In this document: positions 26,376 through 34,290 of the stretch, one piece after another
Layout of the letters: each line of letters starts with the position of its first letter
How positions within the stretch are numbered: the first letter of the stretch is position 1
NCBI GenBank assembly: GCA_038040195.1
Contig: JBBPIR010000003.1
Span: 1 to 44,664 of the forward strand
Direction: 5' to 3'
Length of the DNA stretch: 44,664 bases
Source of the DNA: Chloroflexota bacterium
Lineage (GTDB): Bacteria; Chloroflexota; Limnocylindria; QHBO01
Notes under the pieces: model-generated
Told to the model about the DNA's origin: nothing
Seen by the model: the letters and a program-made list of their open reading frames with translations, nothing else
The model's database searches: none
Made by a program: the position numbers and the translations under genes

Positions 26376-27430
26376 GCGGCCCCCGGATCCTGGCCATCGA
26401 GACCAGCTGTGACGAGACCGGCATCGCAGTCGTGGTGGGCGGCCGGCACATCGAGGCCAACGTCGTCGCCAGTCAGGTGGCCGTTCACGCCGCCACCGGC
26501 GGGATCGTGCCCGAGGTCGCCGCCCGACAGCAGCTGCGTTGGATCGTCCCCACCCTCGAGGCTGCTCTCAAGGCTGCAGACGCCGGGTGGGCCGACCTGG
26601 ATGCGGTGGCGGTCACCTACGGGCCCGGTCTCATCGGCTCCTTGCTGGTCGGGGTCAACCTGGCCAAGGGGCTGGCCGCCAGCCATGACCTGCCGCTGGT
26701 GCCGGTCAACCACATCGAGGGCCACATCTACGCGAACTGGTTGACCGATGCGCCCGGGACCGATGCGCCCGGAGCCGATCCAGTCCTCCCACTCGAGCCG
26801 CCCTTCCCGCTGCTGTGCCTGGTCGTCTCCGGAGGCCACACCCAGCTGGTGCTGATGGCCGACCACGGGCGCTATCGGTTGCTGGGGCAGACCGTGGACG
26901 ACGCCGCCGGGGAGGCGTTCGACAAGGTCGGCCGCCTGCTCGGCCTCCCGTACCCCGGCGGTCCGGCCATCTCGGCCGCCGCCGAGGGCGTGCCACCGGC
27001 CACACGGTTCCCGCTGGCGCGGCCGCGGGGCCGGTATGACTTCTCGTTCTCCGGCCTGAAGACCGCGGTCCTGCGCGAGGTGGAGGGCTACCGCGCGCGG
27101 GGCGAGCCGATCCCGGTGGATGGCATCGCCGCCGCCTTCGAGCGGGCCGCGGTGGAGCAGCTCGTGCGCCGGACCGTGGCGGCGGCGGAGGAGCACGTGG
27201 TGGCGGCGGTGGCCCTGGGTGGTGGGGTCGCCGCAAACCGGACGCTGCGCCGGACGTTGGGCGAGCGGCTGAATGGCATTCCGCTCCTCGTTCCACCACC
27301 CGCCTGGTGCACCGACAACGGGGCCATGATCGGTGCGGCGGCCGCCTACCGGTTCGCGGCCGGGGAACGCGCCGACCCGGGCCTGGAGGCCATCCCCGCG
27401 CTCGCGCTGCCGTGGCAGGCGGCGGCCTGA
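26372..27430 (+). CDS. tsaD: tRNA N6-adenosine threonylcarbamoyltransferase TsaD
   Basis: Catalytic subunit that transfers the threonylcarbamoyl group to A37 of ANN-decoding tRNAs. It starts ILAIETSCDETGIAVV and has GGIVPEVAARQQL, the metal ligands H114/H118 in PVNHIEGHIYANW, VSGGHTQLVLM and the C-terminal LGGGVAANRTLRRTL and CTDNGAMIG. A 15-bp tandem duplication at 26744-26773 inserts a TDAPG repeat just after the metal motif. The length is 352 residues. Confidence 0.96.
   Translation: MSGPRILAIETSCDETGIAVVVGGRHIEANVVASQVAVHAATGGIVPEVAARQQLRWIVPTLEAALKAADAGWADLDAVAVTYGPGLIGSLLVGVNLAKGLAASHDLPLVPVNHIEGHIYANWLTDAPGTDAPGADPVLPLEPPFPLLCLVVSGGHTQLVLMADHGRYRLLGQTVDDAAGEAFDKVGRLLGLPYPGGPAISAAAEGVPPATRFPLARPRGRYDFSFSGLKTAVLREVEGYRARGEPIPVDGIAAAFERAAVEQLVRRTVAAAEEHVVAAVALGGGVAANRTLRRTLGERLNGIPLLVPPPAWCTDNGAMIGAAAAYRFAAGERADPGLEAIPALALPWQAAA
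26744..26773 (+). repeat. 15-bp tandem duplication in tsaD
   Basis: Two copies of a 15-bp unit, differing only at the last base, encode TDAPG then TDAPG. They lie in a loop between the HxxxH metal motif and the VSGGHTQ motif. Confidence 0.85.
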
Positions 27431-28311
27431 TGGCGCGCCCGGCCGCAAGCGACGTCCCGCGGCCACCGACCCCGGGCGAGCTCCGGCGCCTGCTGCGTCG
27501 CGAGGGCCTCCATGCGCGCCGCGGCCTGAGCCAGAACTTCCTTACCGACGCCGAGGCCCTCGACGCGATCCTCGCCGCAGCCAACCTATCCCCCGGCGAT
27601 CGGGTGGTGGAGATCGGCCCGGGCTTGGGGGCCTTGACCCGGCGCCTGGTGGCGGCCGGTTGCGAGGTCGTGGCGGTCGAGATCGACGCCCACCTGGTGA
27701 GCTACCTGCGTCGCGAGCTGGACGATGCCATCGGCCTCACCCTGGTCGAGGCCGATGCGCTCGACGTGGACCCCGAAACCCTGTTCCCCGGTGAGGCGTA
27801 CCACCTGGTCGCGAACATCCCGTACCACATCACCAGCCCGCTGCTGCATCGCTTTCTCGGCAGCGGGCATCCGCCACAGCGGTCCGTCCTGCTGGTGCAG
27901 GCCGAGGTCGCCGCGCGGATCGCCGCGCCACCGGGGGACATGAGCTATCTGTCGGCATTCGTCCAGGACCTGGCGGCGGCCGCGGTCGTCGGCCGCGTGC
28001 CGGCGGCCGCGTTCGAACCCGAACCAGCGGTGGACTCGGCCATCCTCCACCTCGAGCGCCGGCCCGCCCCCCTGGTTCCGCCCGCCGACCGTGAGATGTT
28101 CCACCGAGTTGCCCAGGCCGCGTTCCGACAGCGACGCAAGCAAATCCACAACAGCCTGGTCCGTGAGCTCCCGGTTGATCGCGACACCGTAGACGGTGCG
28201 TTGAGCGCGTGCGGGGTGGACCCCGAGCGGCGGCCCCAGACCCTGGCTCTGCCCGAGTGGGCGTGCCTTACGGCCGCCTTGCGCCTCGCCCTCGACGCGG
28301 GCCGTGCGTGA
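27430..28311 (+). CDS. rsmA: 16S rRNA dimethyladenosine transferase (KsgA)
   Basis: Dimethylates two adjacent adenosines in the 3' hairpin of 16S rRNA. The start region reads RRGLSQNFLTD, the SAM-binding motif is EIGPGLGALTRRL (residues 61-73), and the catalytic NIPYHITSPLL begins at N129. The C-terminal AAFRQRRKQIHNSL is conserved. The ATG shares one base with the tsaD stop. The length is 293 residues. It is followed by ispE, a common pair. Confidence 0.96.
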   Translation: MARPAASDVPRPPTPGELRRLLRREGLHARRGLSQNFLTDAEALDAILAAANLSPGDRVVEIGPGLGALTRRLVAAGCEVVAVEIDAHLVSYLRRELDDAIGLTLVEADALDVDPETLFPGEAYHLVANIPYHITSPLLHRFLGSGHPPQRSVLLVQAEVAARIAAPPGDMSYLSAFVQDLAAAAVVGRVPAAAFEPEPAVDSAILHLERRPAPLVPPADREMFHRVAQAAFRQRRKQIHNSLVRELPVDRDTVDGALSACGVDPERRPQTLALPEWACLTAALRLALDAGRA

Positions 28312-29167
28312 CGTGAGTGTGATGGAGGATGCCGCCGGCTGGCGGCTGGCGGCGCCGGCCAAGCTGAACCTGTGGCTGACGGTGCTCGGCCGCCGGGCGG
28401 ACGGGTTCCACGAGCTGGACTCCCTCCTCGTCCTGCTGGAGCTCGCCGACGAGCTATCGTTGGCCCTCGAAGGCCCGGAGTTGCGGATCGGTGGCCCGGC
28501 CGCGGCCGGGGTGCCTGCCGACCGGACCAACCTTGCCTGGCGAGGATGGGCGGCGGGCCTGGGCGGCCGTCCGTCGACACGAGGGCTATCCGTGGACAAA
28601 CAGATCCCGGCCGCGGCCGGGCTGGGCGGCGGTTCGTCGGACGCCGCGGGCGCCCGGCGCCTCGCTCGTTGGGTGACCGGCCAGGGCGACGACCGGCCCA
28701 CCGCCGATGAGCTGGTGACGCTGGCCACCATCGGAGCCGACGTCCCGTTCTTCGCATCCCAGCAGGCCGTGGCCCACGTGCGTGGCATCGGCGAACGGGT
28801 CACGCCCGACGCCATGGGCCCGGCCGAGGTCATCCTCGTCCATCCCCCGTTCGGCCTGGCCACCGGGGCGGTGTTTGCGGAGCTGCGCCCAAGCGAATGG
28901 AGCGGACCGACGGAGGATGCCGCCACGCGCCCAGGCCGCAACGACCTCGCGGCCCCGGCACGCCGCCTGCGCTCCGAGCTGAACGATATCTTTCGGCTGG
29001 TGGCCGGCGCCGGCGGGGAGCCGCACCTGACCGGGTCCGGCCCCACCGTGTTCGCGCTGACCGACGACCCCGAGCGGGCCGCCGGTGTCGCCTCGCGGCT
29101 CGAGCGTGCTGGACTGGCTACAACGCGCACCCGGCTTCGGTCCGAACCGGCTAGCATCGAGCGGTGA
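28304..29167 (+). CDS. ispE: 4-(cytidine-5'-diphospho)-2-C-methylerythritol kinase
   Basis: GHMP kinase of the MEP isoprenoid pathway. Motifs are APAKLNLWLTVLGRRADGFH, IPAAAGLGGGSSDAAGAR (ATP loop), GADVPFF and LTGSGPTVFALTDD. The exact start is uncertain among GTG 28304, GTG 28313, GTG 28319 and ATG 28322; the first overlaps rsmA by eight bases. The length is about 287 residues. Its presence indicates the non-mevalonate route, consistent with a polyprenyl synthase in the same window. Confidence 0.94.
   Translation: MRDVSVMEDAAGWRLAAPAKLNLWLTVLGRRADGFHELDSLLVLLELADELSLALEGPELRIGGPAAAGVPADRTNLAWRGWAAGLGGRPSTRGLSVDKQIPAAAGLGGGSSDAAGARRLARWVTGQGDDRPTADELVTLATIGADVPFFASQQAVAHVRGIGERVTPDAMGPAEVILVHPPFGLATGAVFAELRPSEWSGPTEDAATRPGRNDLAAPARRLRSELNDIFRLVAGAGGEPHLTGSGPTVFALTDDPERAAGVASRLERAGLATTRTRLRSEPASIER
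29152..29157 (+). promoter_or_regulatory. TAGCAT -10-like element 6 bp before ridA
   Basis: TAGCAT, within the 3' end of ispE, is followed by six bases and then the GTG of ridA. No Shine-Dalgarno sequence is evident. It could give a leaderless ridA transcript in addition to read-through from ispE. Confidence 0.4.
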
Positions 29168-29559
29168 GCGGTCGACGAGCGGTTCGGACCGACAACGCCG
29201 CGGGCGCCGTCGCCCCCTACAGCCAGGGGATGGTCGGATCCGGTCTGGTCTTCACCGCCGGCAGCCTGGGACTCGATCCGGCCAGCGGTGCCCTGGTCGA
29301 GGGAGGGGCTGCGCCCCAGGCCAAGCGAGCCATCGCCAACCTGGCCGCCATCCTGGACGCGGCCGGTTCGGGGCTGGACCGGGTCCTGAAGACCTCCGTG
29401 TTCCTGGTCGACATGGCTGATTACCCCGAGGTCAACGAGGTCTATCGCGATGCGTTTCCCGAGCCGTACCCGGCGCGGACCACCGTCGCGGTGCAGGCCC
29501 TCCCGATGGGAGCTCGGGTGGAGATCGAGTGCGTGGCCATGGCAGCGGAGGCTAGTTGA
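29164..29559 (+). CDS. ridA: RidA-family enamine/imine deaminase
   Basis: Hydrolyses reactive 2-aminoacrylate-type intermediates. The 131 residues show AVAPYSQGMVGSGLVFTAGS, LKTSVFLVDMADYPEVNEVY, YPARTTVAVQALPMGARVEI and ECVAMA; the conserved Arg in the PARTTV motif is present. The GTG overlaps the ispE TGA by four bases and is preceded by a TAGCAT element. Confidence 0.94.
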   Translation: MSGRRAVRTDNAAGAVAPYSQGMVGSGLVFTAGSLGLDPASGALVEGGAAPQAKRAIANLAAILDAAGSGLDRVLKTSVFLVDMADYPEVNEVYRDAFPEPYPARTTVAVQALPMGARVEIECVAMAAEAS

Positions 29560-29585
29560 CGCTCGTTCGAGCGGCCCCCTACCAT
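29556..29585 (+). promoter_or_regulatory. sigma70-type promoter before glmU
   Basis: TTGACG at 29556-29561 and TACCAT at 29580-29585 are separated by 18 bp. The -35 overlaps the ridA stop codon region. Predicted transcription starts near 29592, just before a nine-codon ORF and about 30 bases before the glmU GTG. Confidence 0.7.
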
Positions 29586-29596
29586 CCGCAGATCTG

Positions 29597-29626
29597 ATGC
29601 GCCCCATAGAGCGCCGTTCGGCGTGA
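29597..29626 (+). CDS. tiny upstream ORF overlapping glmU start
   Basis: ATG at 29597 opens a nine-residue frame, MRPIERRSA, whose TGA (29624-29626) overlaps the GTG start of glmU (29623-29625). With the predicted start site near 29592 the transcript would be almost leaderless for this ORF. Translation could couple into glmU. It may be chance; only comparison with relatives can decide. Confidence 0.3.
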   Translation: MRPIERRSA

Positions 29627-30999
29627 CAAGCCCGGCCGCCGTCGTGCTGGCCGCGGGCCAGGGAACCCGAATGCGGTCCCGCCTGCCGAAGGTGCTGCAC
29701 CCGCTCGCCGGCCGGACGCTGATTGACCACGTCCTGACCGCACTCGCCGGCGTTGCCGCCTCACCGATGGTGGTCGTCACCGGACATGGCGCGGACGAGG
29801 TCGAGGCAGCGCTTGCCGGACGCGCCACAACCGTGCGCCAGGAGCCCCAGCTGGGCACCGCCGATGCGGTTCGGGTCGCCCTCCCTAGCGTGCCGGCGAA
29901 CGCGACCCAGCTCCTGGTGACCATGGCCGACGTTCCGCTCCTCCCCGCAGAGCTATTGACGGACCTGGTCGCGGACCAGGCTGAGAGCGGGGCGGCGATC
30001 GTGCTGCTGTCCGCCCGACTGGCGGACCCAACCGGGTACGGCCGCATCGTGCGTGGGCCCGACGGCACCTGCCGCGCCATCGTCGAGGACGCCGATGCGG
30101 ACCCGGCCACGCGAGCCCTGGACGAGGTCAACGCCGGGACCTATTGCTTCGACGCGGCCTGGCTGCGCGCGAACCTGGGCCGAGTCCCGCTCAGCCCAAC
30201 GGGTGAGCACTACCTGACCGATCTGGTCGGCCTGGCGGTTGACGATGGGCAGCTCGTTCGGGTCGTGGAGGCACCCCAGCCCGAGATGGCGCTCGGGATC
30301 AACGACCGGGTCCAGCTGGCGACTGCCGAGCGCCTGCTGCGGAGGCGGATCGCCGAGGGCCATATGCGCAGTGGGGTCACGATCGTGGACCCCGACACCA
30401 CCTTCATCGATGCCACGGTCGAGATCGGTCAGGACGCGCGGATCGAGCCGTGGACCGTGCTGAACGGCCAGACCGTCATCGGCGACGAGGCCGTGGTCGG
30501 ACCCGGAACCCGGATCTCGGACAGCCGGATCGGCGCCCGGACCCGGGTGCTGGGCTCCTGGATCGAAGGGTCCGAGGTCGGCGAGGACGCGCGGATCGGT
30601 CCCATGAGCCATCTCCGCCCGGGCAGCGTCGTGGGCCAGGGTAGCGAGATCGGAAACTACGCCGAAATCAAGCAGAGCCGGCTCGGCGCCGGAGTCCGGC
30701 AGCACCACTTCAGCTACCTGGGCGACGCCGACGTGGGAGACGACGTGAACATCGGCGCCGGCACGGTGACCGCCAACTTCGACGGCACCACCAAGCACCA
30801 GACCGTTATCGGCGACGGGGCCTTCATCGGGGTGGACACCATGCTTCGGGCCCCGGTGACGGTGGGCGCCGGCGCCAAAACCGGCGCCGGCAGTGTCGTG
30901 ACCCGCGACGTGGCACCCGGCAAGACGGTGGTCGGCGCCCCCGCGCGCCCGATCGAGCTCCGCCGAAGCCGCCGCGAGGACGACCCACCGGATGCCTGA
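29623..30999 (+). CDS. glmU: bifunctional UDP-GlcNAc pyrophosphorylase / GlcN-1-P acetyltransferase
   Basis: Final steps of UDP-GlcNAc synthesis. The N-terminal uridyltransferase has VVLAAGQGTRMRSRLPKVLH, EPQLGTADAVRVAL and VTMADVPLL. The C-terminal half is a left-handed beta-helix of hexapeptide repeats (IGARTRVLGSWIEGSEVGED) with the acetyltransferase residues in NYAEIKQSRLGAG and GDADVGDDVNIGAGTVTANF. The length is 458 residues. The start is GTG; no upstream alternative exists in frame. It completes the glmM-glmS-glmU set in this window. Confidence 0.97.
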   Translation: MTSPAAVVLAAGQGTRMRSRLPKVLHPLAGRTLIDHVLTALAGVAASPMVVVTGHGADEVEAALAGRATTVRQEPQLGTADAVRVALPSVPANATQLLVTMADVPLLPAELLTDLVADQAESGAAIVLLSARLADPTGYGRIVRGPDGTCRAIVEDADADPATRALDEVNAGTYCFDAAWLRANLGRVPLSPTGEHYLTDLVGLAVDDGQLVRVVEAPQPEMALGINDRVQLATAERLLRRRIAEGHMRSGVTIVDPDTTFIDATVEIGQDARIEPWTVLNGQTVIGDEAVVGPGTRISDSRIGARTRVLGSWIEGSEVGEDARIGPMSHLRPGSVVGQGSEIGNYAEIKQSRLGAGVRQHHFSYLGDADVGDDVNIGAGTVTANFDGTTKHQTVIGDGAFIGVDTMLRAPVTVGAGAKTGAGSVVTRDVAPGKTVVGAPARPIELRRSRREDDPPDA

Positions 31000-32377
31000 G
31001 GGCGCTGCCGGCAGCGGCAATCCATGGCTGGACCTCCTCGTGGTCCTGGTCCTCATCCTGGTGGGGGGCGTGTTCGCCGCCGCGGAGATTGCCCTCCTCA
31101 CGGTGCGCCGGCACCGGCTCGACCAGCTGGCCGACGAGGGGAGTCGCGGGGCTCGGGCAGCCCAGCGCCTGATAGCCGACCCCCAGCGCTTCCTGGCCAC
31201 CATCCAGGTTGCGATAACGTTCCTCGGCTTCCTGGCATCGGCCATCGGCGCCCTCTCATTCAGCCGGGTCATCGCCGACCTGATTGGTGGCATTCCCTGG
31301 GAGCCGATCCGCTCGGCGGCGGAGACGATCGCCTTCGTCCTGGTCACGCTGCTCATCGCCCTGACCTCGATCATCGTCGGCGAGCTGGTGCCGAAGACCT
31401 TGGCACTGAACTTTCCCGAGCGCTTCTCCCTCATCGCCTCGCGGCCGTTGAGCGTGTTCGAGCGGTCGCTGGCACCGCTCGTCTGGCTGACCACCACCAT
31501 CAGCGGCTTCCTGGTCCGGCTGCTGGGCGGTCGGGAGCGTCCGCAGACCGGCCTCCTGTCGGTGGAGGAGCTGAAGCTCCTGGTCCAGACCGGTTCCGAG
31601 CAGGGCCAGATCGAGGAGTCGGAGAAAGAGATGATCCATGGGGTCATCGAACTCGGCGACAAGCGGGTCCATGAGGTCATGGTGCCGCGCATCGGCATCA
31701 AGGCGGTGGAGGCGGACGACCCCATCGACGACGTGCTCGACCTCATCGTGCGCGCGGGGCATTCTCGGGTCCCTGTGTACCGCGAGAACCTGGACAACAT
31801 CATCGGCATCCTGTACGCCAAGGACCTGCTGCCCTACCTGCGAGCCGCCGCCGACAAGGACCAGCCGATCGACATCCGGTCGCTGGCGCGACCGGCCGGC
31901 TATGTGCCCGAAACCAAGCGGATCGACGAGCTTTTGACCGAGATGCGCGCGGCGCGACGCCATATCGCGATCGTGGTCGACGAATACGGTGGAACCGCCG
32001 GCCTGGTCACCATCGAGGATCTGGTCGAGGAGATCGTGGGTGAGATCCAGGACGAGTACGACATCGAGGAGAGCCTGGTCGAGCCGATCGAGACCGATGG
32101 CGACCGCCGCGCCTATCGGCTCGACGGTCGGGTCACGATGGACGACCTGCGCGATCTGTTCGAGCTGAGTGATGCCGAGGAGCCGGATGAAGAGGCCTAC
32201 GACACGGTTGGGGGATTGATCATCCATCGGGTGGGGCGGATCCCGCTGGTCGGCACCGAGGTCGAGTTCCGTGACATCACCCTGCGAGTCGAGGCCGCCG
32301 ACTCGCGCCGGGTGTCGAAGGTAACGGCGGTTCAGATGCTGGAAAGCCCCCAGGCGGTCGAGAACGCCTCCGGCTAG
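30992..32377 (+). CDS. CNNM/CBS-domain membrane protein (HlyC/CorC family)
   Basis: Probable divalent-cation transport or efflux protein. The N-terminal DUF21/CNNM domain has about four hydrophobic segments (WLDLLVVLVLILVGGVFAAA; FLATIQVAITFLGFLASAIG; FVLVTLLIALTSIIVGELVP). GELVPKTLAL is diagnostic. A CBS pair follows (VHEVMVPRIGIKAV; HSRVPVYRENLDNIIGILYA; DEYGGTAGLVTIEDLVEEIV) and then a CorC_HlyC domain. The length is 461 residues. The ATG overlaps the glmU stop by eight bases. Confidence 0.93.
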   Translation: MPEGAAGSGNPWLDLLVVLVLILVGGVFAAAEIALLTVRRHRLDQLADEGSRGARAAQRLIADPQRFLATIQVAITFLGFLASAIGALSFSRVIADLIGGIPWEPIRSAAETIAFVLVTLLIALTSIIVGELVPKTLALNFPERFSLIASRPLSVFERSLAPLVWLTTTISGFLVRLLGGRERPQTGLLSVEELKLLVQTGSEQGQIEESEKEMIHGVIELGDKRVHEVMVPRIGIKAVEADDPIDDVLDLIVRAGHSRVPVYRENLDNIIGILYAKDLLPYLRAAADKDQPIDIRSLARPAGYVPETKRIDELLTEMRAARRHIAIVVDEYGGTAGLVTIEDLVEEIVGEIQDEYDIEESLVEPIETDGDRRAYRLDGRVTMDDLRDLFELSDAEEPDEEAYDTVGGLIIHRVGRIPLVGTEVEFRDITLRVEAADSRRVSKVTAVQMLESPQAVENASG

Positions 32378-32407
32378 GGCACCGGCGCTCAGGGGAGGAT
32401 CAGGCGC

Positions 32408-33448
32408 TCAGGCGGCGATCATGGCCTCCACGAACATGACCAGCTCTGCGCGGGCCAACGGCTGGAGGGGCAGGTCCACCAGCTCGGCCAGGGCCTCGTC
32501 CCGGTAGCGTCGGGCCTCGCCCAGCGTCGTTTCCCGTGCGCCGGAGCGATCCAGGATGGCGAGCGCTTCGGCGACCTCGACATCGGTCAGCTGCCGCCCC
32601 CCTTCGATGGGCGCGAACAGCTCGCGCAGGCGCTCCTGGTCCGCGGCCGCGGCGTGGTTGAGGGCCCAGATGACGGGCATCGTCTTCTTCCGGCGGCGGA
32701 GGTCACCGGCTTCCGCCTTCCCGGAGGCCGACTCCTGCCAGAACGAGCCCTTCACGTCATCGGCCATCTGAAAGGCGAGGCCAAGGCGATCGCCGAAGCG
32801 GCGGAAGCCCGCGATCACCGTCGGATCCTGGGAGGCGAGGGTGGCAGCGGCCTCGACGCCTGTCGCCATCAGGGCGGCGGTCTTGAGCTCGATCATCTGC
32901 AGATACTCATCAACCGTGACGTCCAGCCGGCCCTCGAAGCTGATGTCCAGGAACTGGCCTTCGCACAGTGCCAGGCAGGTCTGGTCGTAGATCTTCATCA
33001 GGTCCAGCACCTGGCGCGCGTCGGGAGCCTCGGGATCGTCCTTCTCGGCCGCCAGCCGGTACAGGGCCAGGCGGGACAGTGCAAACAAGGCGTCCCCGGC
33101 GTTGATGGCCTGCGGCACGCCGTACAGTGCCCACAGGGTGGCGCGGTGGCGGCGCTCGCGGTCACCGTCCTGGATGTCGTCGTGAACCAGGCTGAAGTTG
33201 TGCCCCAGCTCCACGGCGGCGGCCCCGGGCAGGGCGCGGCGGTAGTCACGCCCCAGCGCCCGGAACACGAGCAGCCCGAGCAGGGGCCGGATCCGCTTTC
33301 CGGACGAGCCGTCCTCGCCGTCCAGGCCCAGGTGGTAGGCGAGCATGTCGTACAGCGGCCGCGCCGGCCCCCTGTGCTCGTCGAGGATCGATTGCATCTC
33401 GGCCTCGACGTCGGCGACCAGCTGGCTAAACTCGACTCGGATGTCCAC
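32408..33448 (-). CDS. (E)-polyprenyl diphosphate synthase
   Basis: Condenses isopentenyl diphosphate onto an allylic primer. Motifs are [16 protein letters not shown], the first Asp-rich motif [12 protein letters not shown] (DDIQD, residues 90-94) and the second, [12 protein letters not shown]. The last Asp of the usual DDxxD second motif is Gly here. The GTG at 33448 gives 346 residues; the frame stays open far upstream into the antisense of recO. A TACGCT element sits six bases upstream of the GTG. Product chain length cannot be told from sequence alone. Confidence 0.9.
   Translation of the reverse strand: MDIRVEFSQLVADVEAEMQSILDEHRGPARPLYDMLAYHLGLDGEDGSSGKRIRPLLGLLVFRALGRDYRRALPGAAAVELGHNFSLVHDDIQDGDRERRHRATLWALYGVPQAINAGDALFALSRLALYRLAAEKDDPEAPDARQVLDLMKIYDQTCLALCEGQFLDISFEGRLDVTVDEYLQMIELKTAALMATGVEAAATLASQDPTVIAGFRRFGDRLGLAFQMADDVKGSFWQESASGKAEAGDLRRRKKTMPVIWALNHAAAADQERLRELFAPIEGGRQLTDVEVAEALAILDRSGARETTLGEARRYRDEALAELVDLPLQPLARAELVMFVEAMIAA
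33427..33432 (+). promoter_or_regulatory. TAAACT -10-like element upstream of recO mini-ORF
   Basis: TAAACT lies eight bases before the ATG of a 12-codon ORF that leads into recO. It is inside the 5' end of the divergent polyprenyl synthase gene, so the two promoters overlap back to back. Confidence 0.45.
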
Positions 33449-33479
33449 CCCAGAAGCGTACCCGACCGGCTGCCGGTGA
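33441..33479 (+). CDS. tiny upstream ORF overlapping recO start
   Basis: ATG at 33441 opens a 12-residue frame, [12 protein letters not shown], whose TGA (33477-33479) overlaps the recO GTG (33476-33478). The arrangement matches that before glmU. The ATG lies eight bases after TAAACT, so it may be read from a leaderless mRNA and couple translation into recO. Confidence 0.35.
   Translation: MSTPEAYPTGCR
33455..33460 (-). promoter_or_regulatory. TACGCT -10-like element 6 bp before polyprenyl synthase
   Basis: On the minus strand TACGCT is followed by six bases and the GTG start at 33448. No clear ribosome binding site or -35 is seen. It lies within the recO mini-ORF region on the other strand. 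Confidence 0.4.
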
Positions 33480-34279
33480 GCCCACGCTCCCGCCTGTACA
33501 AGACCGAGGGGATCGTCCTGCGCGGGCTCGACCTGGGCGAGGCAGACCGGGTGTTGACCATCCTGACCCCCCACCTGGGCAAGTTGCGGGTCATTGCCAA
33601 GGGCGTTCGACGGCCGCGCTCGCGGATCGGCGGCGGCCTCGAGCCGCTGGGCGACGTGGACCTGGTCCTGGCCGTGGGCCGCACCTTCGACGTCGTGACC
33701 CAGTCCCAGCTCCGCGATCCGCATCTCGGCCTGCGCGCCGATCTCCACGCCACGGCCGCCGCGTGGTACCTGGCCGAGCTGGCCGATCGCTTCTGCGAGG
33801 AGCGCGCCGAGAGCGCGGCCGCCTTCGAGCTGCTGGGAGCCGGACTGACGGCCCTGGACCAGGCCGCCGACCCCGCCACGCGGGAGTCCATCGCCCGCTG
33901 GTACGAGCTCCATCTGCTCGAGGCCATGGGCTACCGCCCCGAGCTGACGACGTGCATCGAGTGCGGCGCCGAGATCGGCCCCGACAACAACGCCTACGCC
34001 GCCATGGCCGGTGGGGTCCTGGGCCCCGAGTGCATCCACGCCGCGCTGAGCGCGACGCCCATCTCCGCCGCCGCCCTGAAGGCCATGCGCCACTTCCAGC
34101 GGGTGACCCTGGACCAGGCCGCTCGGTTGACGCTGCCCCCATCCACCGGGCGCGAAGTGGAGCGCCACATGCACGCCACCATGTCCGTGGTGCTCGAGCG
34201 CGAGCTGCGCAGCCGCGACTTCCTCGACGAGGTCAGCCGCCGCCGGCCGGCGGCCGGCGCGGCATCGGTCCTGCGCTAG
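33476..34279 (+). CDS. recO: DNA repair protein RecO
   Basis: Mediator that loads RecA onto SSB-coated DNA in the RecFOR pathway. The N-terminal OB fold begins [20 protein letters not shown] and contains [20 protein letters not shown]. The helical C-terminal domain has zinc-type cysteines C160, C163 and C186 ([18 protein letters not shown]). The GTG at 33476 gives 267 residues; upstream in-frame ATGs lie in the antisense of the neighbour. It is followed closely by glyS. Confidence 0.92.
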   Translation: MSPRSRLYKTEGIVLRGLDLGEADRVLTILTPHLGKLRVIAKGVRRPRSRIGGGLEPLGDVDLVLAVGRTFDVVTQSQLRDPHLGLRADLHATAAAWYLAELADRFCEERAESAAAFELLGAGLTALDQAADPATRESIARWYELHLLEAMGYRPELTTCIECGAEIGPDNNAYAAMAGGVLGPECIHAALSATPISAAALKAMRHFQRVTLDQAARLTLPPSTGREVERHMHATMSVVLERELRSRDFLDEVSRRRPAAGAASVLR

Positions 34280-34282
34280 ACT
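34277..34282 (+). promoter_or_regulatory. TAGACT -10-like element 8 bp before glyS
   Basis: TAGACT includes the recO stop codon TAG and is followed by eight bases and the glyS GTG. No Shine-Dalgarno sequence is visible in the gap, so a leaderless glyS transcript is likely. Confidence 0.5.
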
Positions 34283-34290
34283 CGCCTGCC

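Noticed and set aside
27586-29730. 714-codon minus-strand open frame across rsmA-ispE-ridA
   Set aside because: Shadow of three confident genes; the composition is Arg/Pro/Ser-rich with no family motif.
29953-31821. 622-codon minus-strand open frame across glmU and the CNNM gene
   Set aside because: Antisense to conserved coding sequence on both genes; no domain seen.
32378-32407. Terminator between the CNNM gene and the polyprenyl synthase
   Set aside because: The short convergent gap holds a direct repeat (ggcgctcagg) rather than an inverted repeat, and there is no T run.
32654-33475. Long plus-strand extension upstream of recO
   Set aside because: It is antisense to the polyprenyl synthase. 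RecO homology begins only after the GTG at 33476.
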